Below are positions 5,330-6,879 of a DNA stretch of 6,879 nt, one piece after another. The stretch lies in NCBI GenBank assembly GCA_018817205.1, contig JAHIUE010000018.1, positions 1-6,879 of the forward strand. The letters run 5' to 3'. Below the pieces are notes generated by a model that worked only from the letters and a program-made list of their open reading frames with translations, searched no databases and was not told where the DNA came from. Origin of the DNA: Patescibacteria group bacterium. Its GTDB lineage: Bacteria; Patescibacteriota; Microgenomatia; Daviesbacterales; UBA10151. A program made the position numbers and the translations under genes. Position 1 is the first letter of the stretch. Each line of letters opens with the position of its first letter.

Positions 5330-6879
5330 TTATCTTAACACAATTTCTGCTCTTATTCGACGGGTGCCGGAGGATATTGCTTCTTCTTTGGTTATTTTAA
5401 TTTTTCCGATAACACCAATATGTTCAACGTGTGGCCCGCCACAAAGCTCTCTTGAAAAATCCCCAATAGAATATATGGTCACTTTATCCCCATATTTCTC
5501 ATTAAAAAACCCCAAAGCTCCGCTTTGTAAAGCCTTTTCTTTATCCATTACTTCTTTTGTAACCGGTAAATCTTCTTTAATTTTTTCATTTACCAAATCC
5601 TCAACCTTTTTAATTTCCTCATCAGTCATTTTCCGCTCAAATGAAAAATCAAACCTTAATCGCTCTGAAGTTATATTTGAACCTTTTTGAATAACCTGGG
5701 GTCCCAAAATTTCCCTTAAAGCCTGGTGCAAAAGATGAGTAGCAGTATGGTATTTGGTGACTATTTCAGAATGATCAGCCAATCCTCCTTTAAACTTGCC
5801 TTTTTCAACCCTAGAAGCTTCTTTGTGTTTATTTAATTCTTCATTATAAAACGGTTTAATTTTTTCTATATCCAATCCAATCATTTGTGCGGCACCAAAA
5901 GCTACCGGCTCAGGTATCCCCATAGATTGATGGTAGAAAGAAATTGTCCCTGATGCATTTGCATTAGAATTAGACGACTTATAATCCAATTCGAGCTTTT
6001 CACTCATTTGGTTATAGACTGGACCTGTAACCAATTGATAAAGAGCTCCTCCCACATTATGCATCTCTTGATATATAGAACTTGATCTTTGGGCTAATTC
6101 AGTATACTCATCTTGATAACCTAATATAACTGCTCCAACAATTAAATCTAAAATTTTTCTTTCTAACTGCTTATTTTCTTGAAATAGAGCTAGTGTAATT
6201 AATCTATGAACAACAGACCCCCTTGAATCCTCTGAATTAGGTTGTACTCCAGCAGCTAGAAGAAAAACTGCTGCTTTTAAGTGATCTGCAATAATTCTTT
6301 GGGATCTTTTAGAGTAATTATTTTTAGATTTTCTTATTTCAGCAATAATCGGCTCAAACAAATCAGTCTCGTAATCACTTTCTTTTCCATTTAATACCGC
6401 CAAAATTCTTTCTAAACCCATTCCGGTATCCACATTTTTCTGGGGCAAATCCTCTAAAGTTCCATCTTCTTTCCTGTTAAATTGTATAAAAACATCATTC
6501 CAAAACTCTACCCATCTTGAATCTTCATTAGGCTTTCCCCCCGGTTTACCCTCACCTATCCAATAAAACATTTCCGTATCCGGACCACAGAGGCCGGATT
6601 TTTCGCCTGTCGGCCACCAGTTATGATCTTTGCCAAAATAAAAAATTCTGTCTTCCGGAATTCCTAAATTTTTCCAGATTATGGCCGATTCTTCATCGCG
6701 GGGCGTATCTTTATCTCCTGCAAAAACACTTACTGCCAGTTTTTCTATGGGAATCTCCAACTCCTTTGTTAAAAATTCAAATGATAATTTGATGGCCTCA
6801 TCTTTCCAGTAATCCCCCAAAGACCAGTTACCCAGCATTTCAAAAAAGGTATGATGAACCGCATCACCAACCTGGTCAA
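5330..6879 (-). CDS. alaS: Alanyl-tRNA synthetase, short form (5' end outside the window)
   Basis: It charges tRNA-Ala with alanine and hydrolyses mischarged Ser/Gly-tRNA. The frame stays open to the right edge: codons just upstream of the ATG at 6838 encode VHHTFFE, the conserved run into MLGNWSLGDYWK, so that Met is internal. Counting from it, the catalytic core shows GLCGPDTEMFYW (83-93), EFWNDVFIQFNR (111-122) and motif 3 DTGMGLERI (137-145). The helical tRNA-recognition part follows. The editing core keeps all four zinc-site residues, HTATH (364-368) and CGGPH (466-470), and ends with SSGTRRIRAEIVLR. Two parts of a standard enzyme are missing: the beta-barrel that normally precedes the HxxxH motif, and the whole C-terminal C-Ala/DHHA1 domain. 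Short AlaRS forms of about 590 residues are known in databases, so this is a compact version, not a broken gene. Confidence 0.95.
   Translation of the reverse strand, partial: DQVGDAVHHTFFEMLGNWSLGDYWKDEAIKLSFEFLTKELEIPIEKLAVSVFAGDKDTPRDEESAIIWKNLGIPEDRIFYFGKDHNWWPTGEKSGLCGPDTEMFYWIGEGKPGGKPNEDSRWVEFWNDVFIQFNRKEDGTLEDLPQKNVDTGMGLERILAVLNGKESDYETDLFEPIIAEIRKSKNNYSKRSQRIIADHLKAAVFLLAAGVQPNSEDSRGSVVHRLITLALFQENKQLERKILDLIVGAVILGYQDEYTELAQRSSSIYQEMHNVGGALYQLVTGPVYNQMSEKLELDYKSSNSNANASGTISFYHQSMGIPEPVAFGAAQMIGLDIEKIKPFYNEELNKHKEASRVEKGKFKGGLADHSEIVTKYHTATHLLHQALREILGPQVIQKGSNITSERLRFDFSFERKMTDEEIKKVEDLVNEKIKEDLPVTKEVMDKEKALQSGALGFFNEKYGDKVTIYSIGDFSRELCGGPHVEHIGVIGKIKITKEEAISSGTRRIRAEIVLR

Noticed and set aside
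5294..5332. Promoter in the gap between alaS and the 725-residue gene
   Set aside because: A TAAAAT word overlaps the alaS stop, but there is no -35-like hexamer at 16-18 bases, so read-through from alaS is the simpler reading.
5280..5690. Plus-strand open frame of 136 codons opposite alaS
   Set aside because: It mirrors a strongly supported AlaRS editing domain on the other strand and has Ser/Ile/Phe-rich shadow composition with no recognisable motif.
5330..6838. Taking the Met at 6838 as the alaS start
   Set aside because: The frame stays open to the right edge, and the codons just before this Met encode VHHTFFE, a conserved internal AlaRS stretch. The gene is cut by the window, not started there.

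Overview
The window reads as a compact stretch of chromosome from a Candidate Phyla Radiation (Patescibacteria) bacterium, most likely of the Microgenomates type. This is an inference. It rests on the A+T-rich composition, genes that touch or overlap, a shortened alanyl-tRNA synthetase, a single-domain riboflavin kinase, and a baseplate-J-like membrane protein next to a sortase. TGA ends three of the genes, so the code is not the TGA=Gly code of Gracilibacteria and Absconditabacteria.

All convincing genes lie on the minus strand, so transcription runs from right to left. From the right edge they are: the 3' part of alaS (5' end outside the window); a 725-residue protein joining an actin-fold PilM/FtsA-like domain, a charged linker, one membrane helix and a baseplate-J-like extracytoplasmic part; a sortase; ruvX; and mltG. 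From the 725-residue gene to mltG the genes overlap by 4, 1 and 4 bases, which points to one translationally coupled operon. alaS, ruvX and mltG also cluster in Firmicutes, for example B. subtilis alaS-yrzL-yrrK-yrzB-yrrL. Here an envelope pair (725-residue protein plus sortase) sits inside that housekeeping cluster.

After mltG there is a 54-base gap holding a good sigma70-type promoter (TTGAAA, 17 bases, TATACT). It is placed so that its transcript would start at or beside the ATG of a class I SAM-methyltransferase-like gene, so a leaderless mRNA is likely. A riboflavin kinase gene follows. The last 80 bases at the left edge are very A+T-rich and may hold the tail of a convergent plus-strand gene.

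Functionally the window combines tRNA charging, rRNA processing or nuclease work (RuvX), cell-wall glycan termination (MltG), surface-protein attachment (sortase), an envelope-spanning protein of unknown role, and FMN synthesis from riboflavin. The points most worth a second look are the fused membrane protein and its pairing with the sortase, the doubly reduced AlaRS, a heptanucleotide tandem repeat inside mltG, and the leaderless promoter with an overlapping palindrome. No RNA genes, CRISPR arrays or insertion sequences were seen, and no stretch of more than 300 bases lacks a gene.
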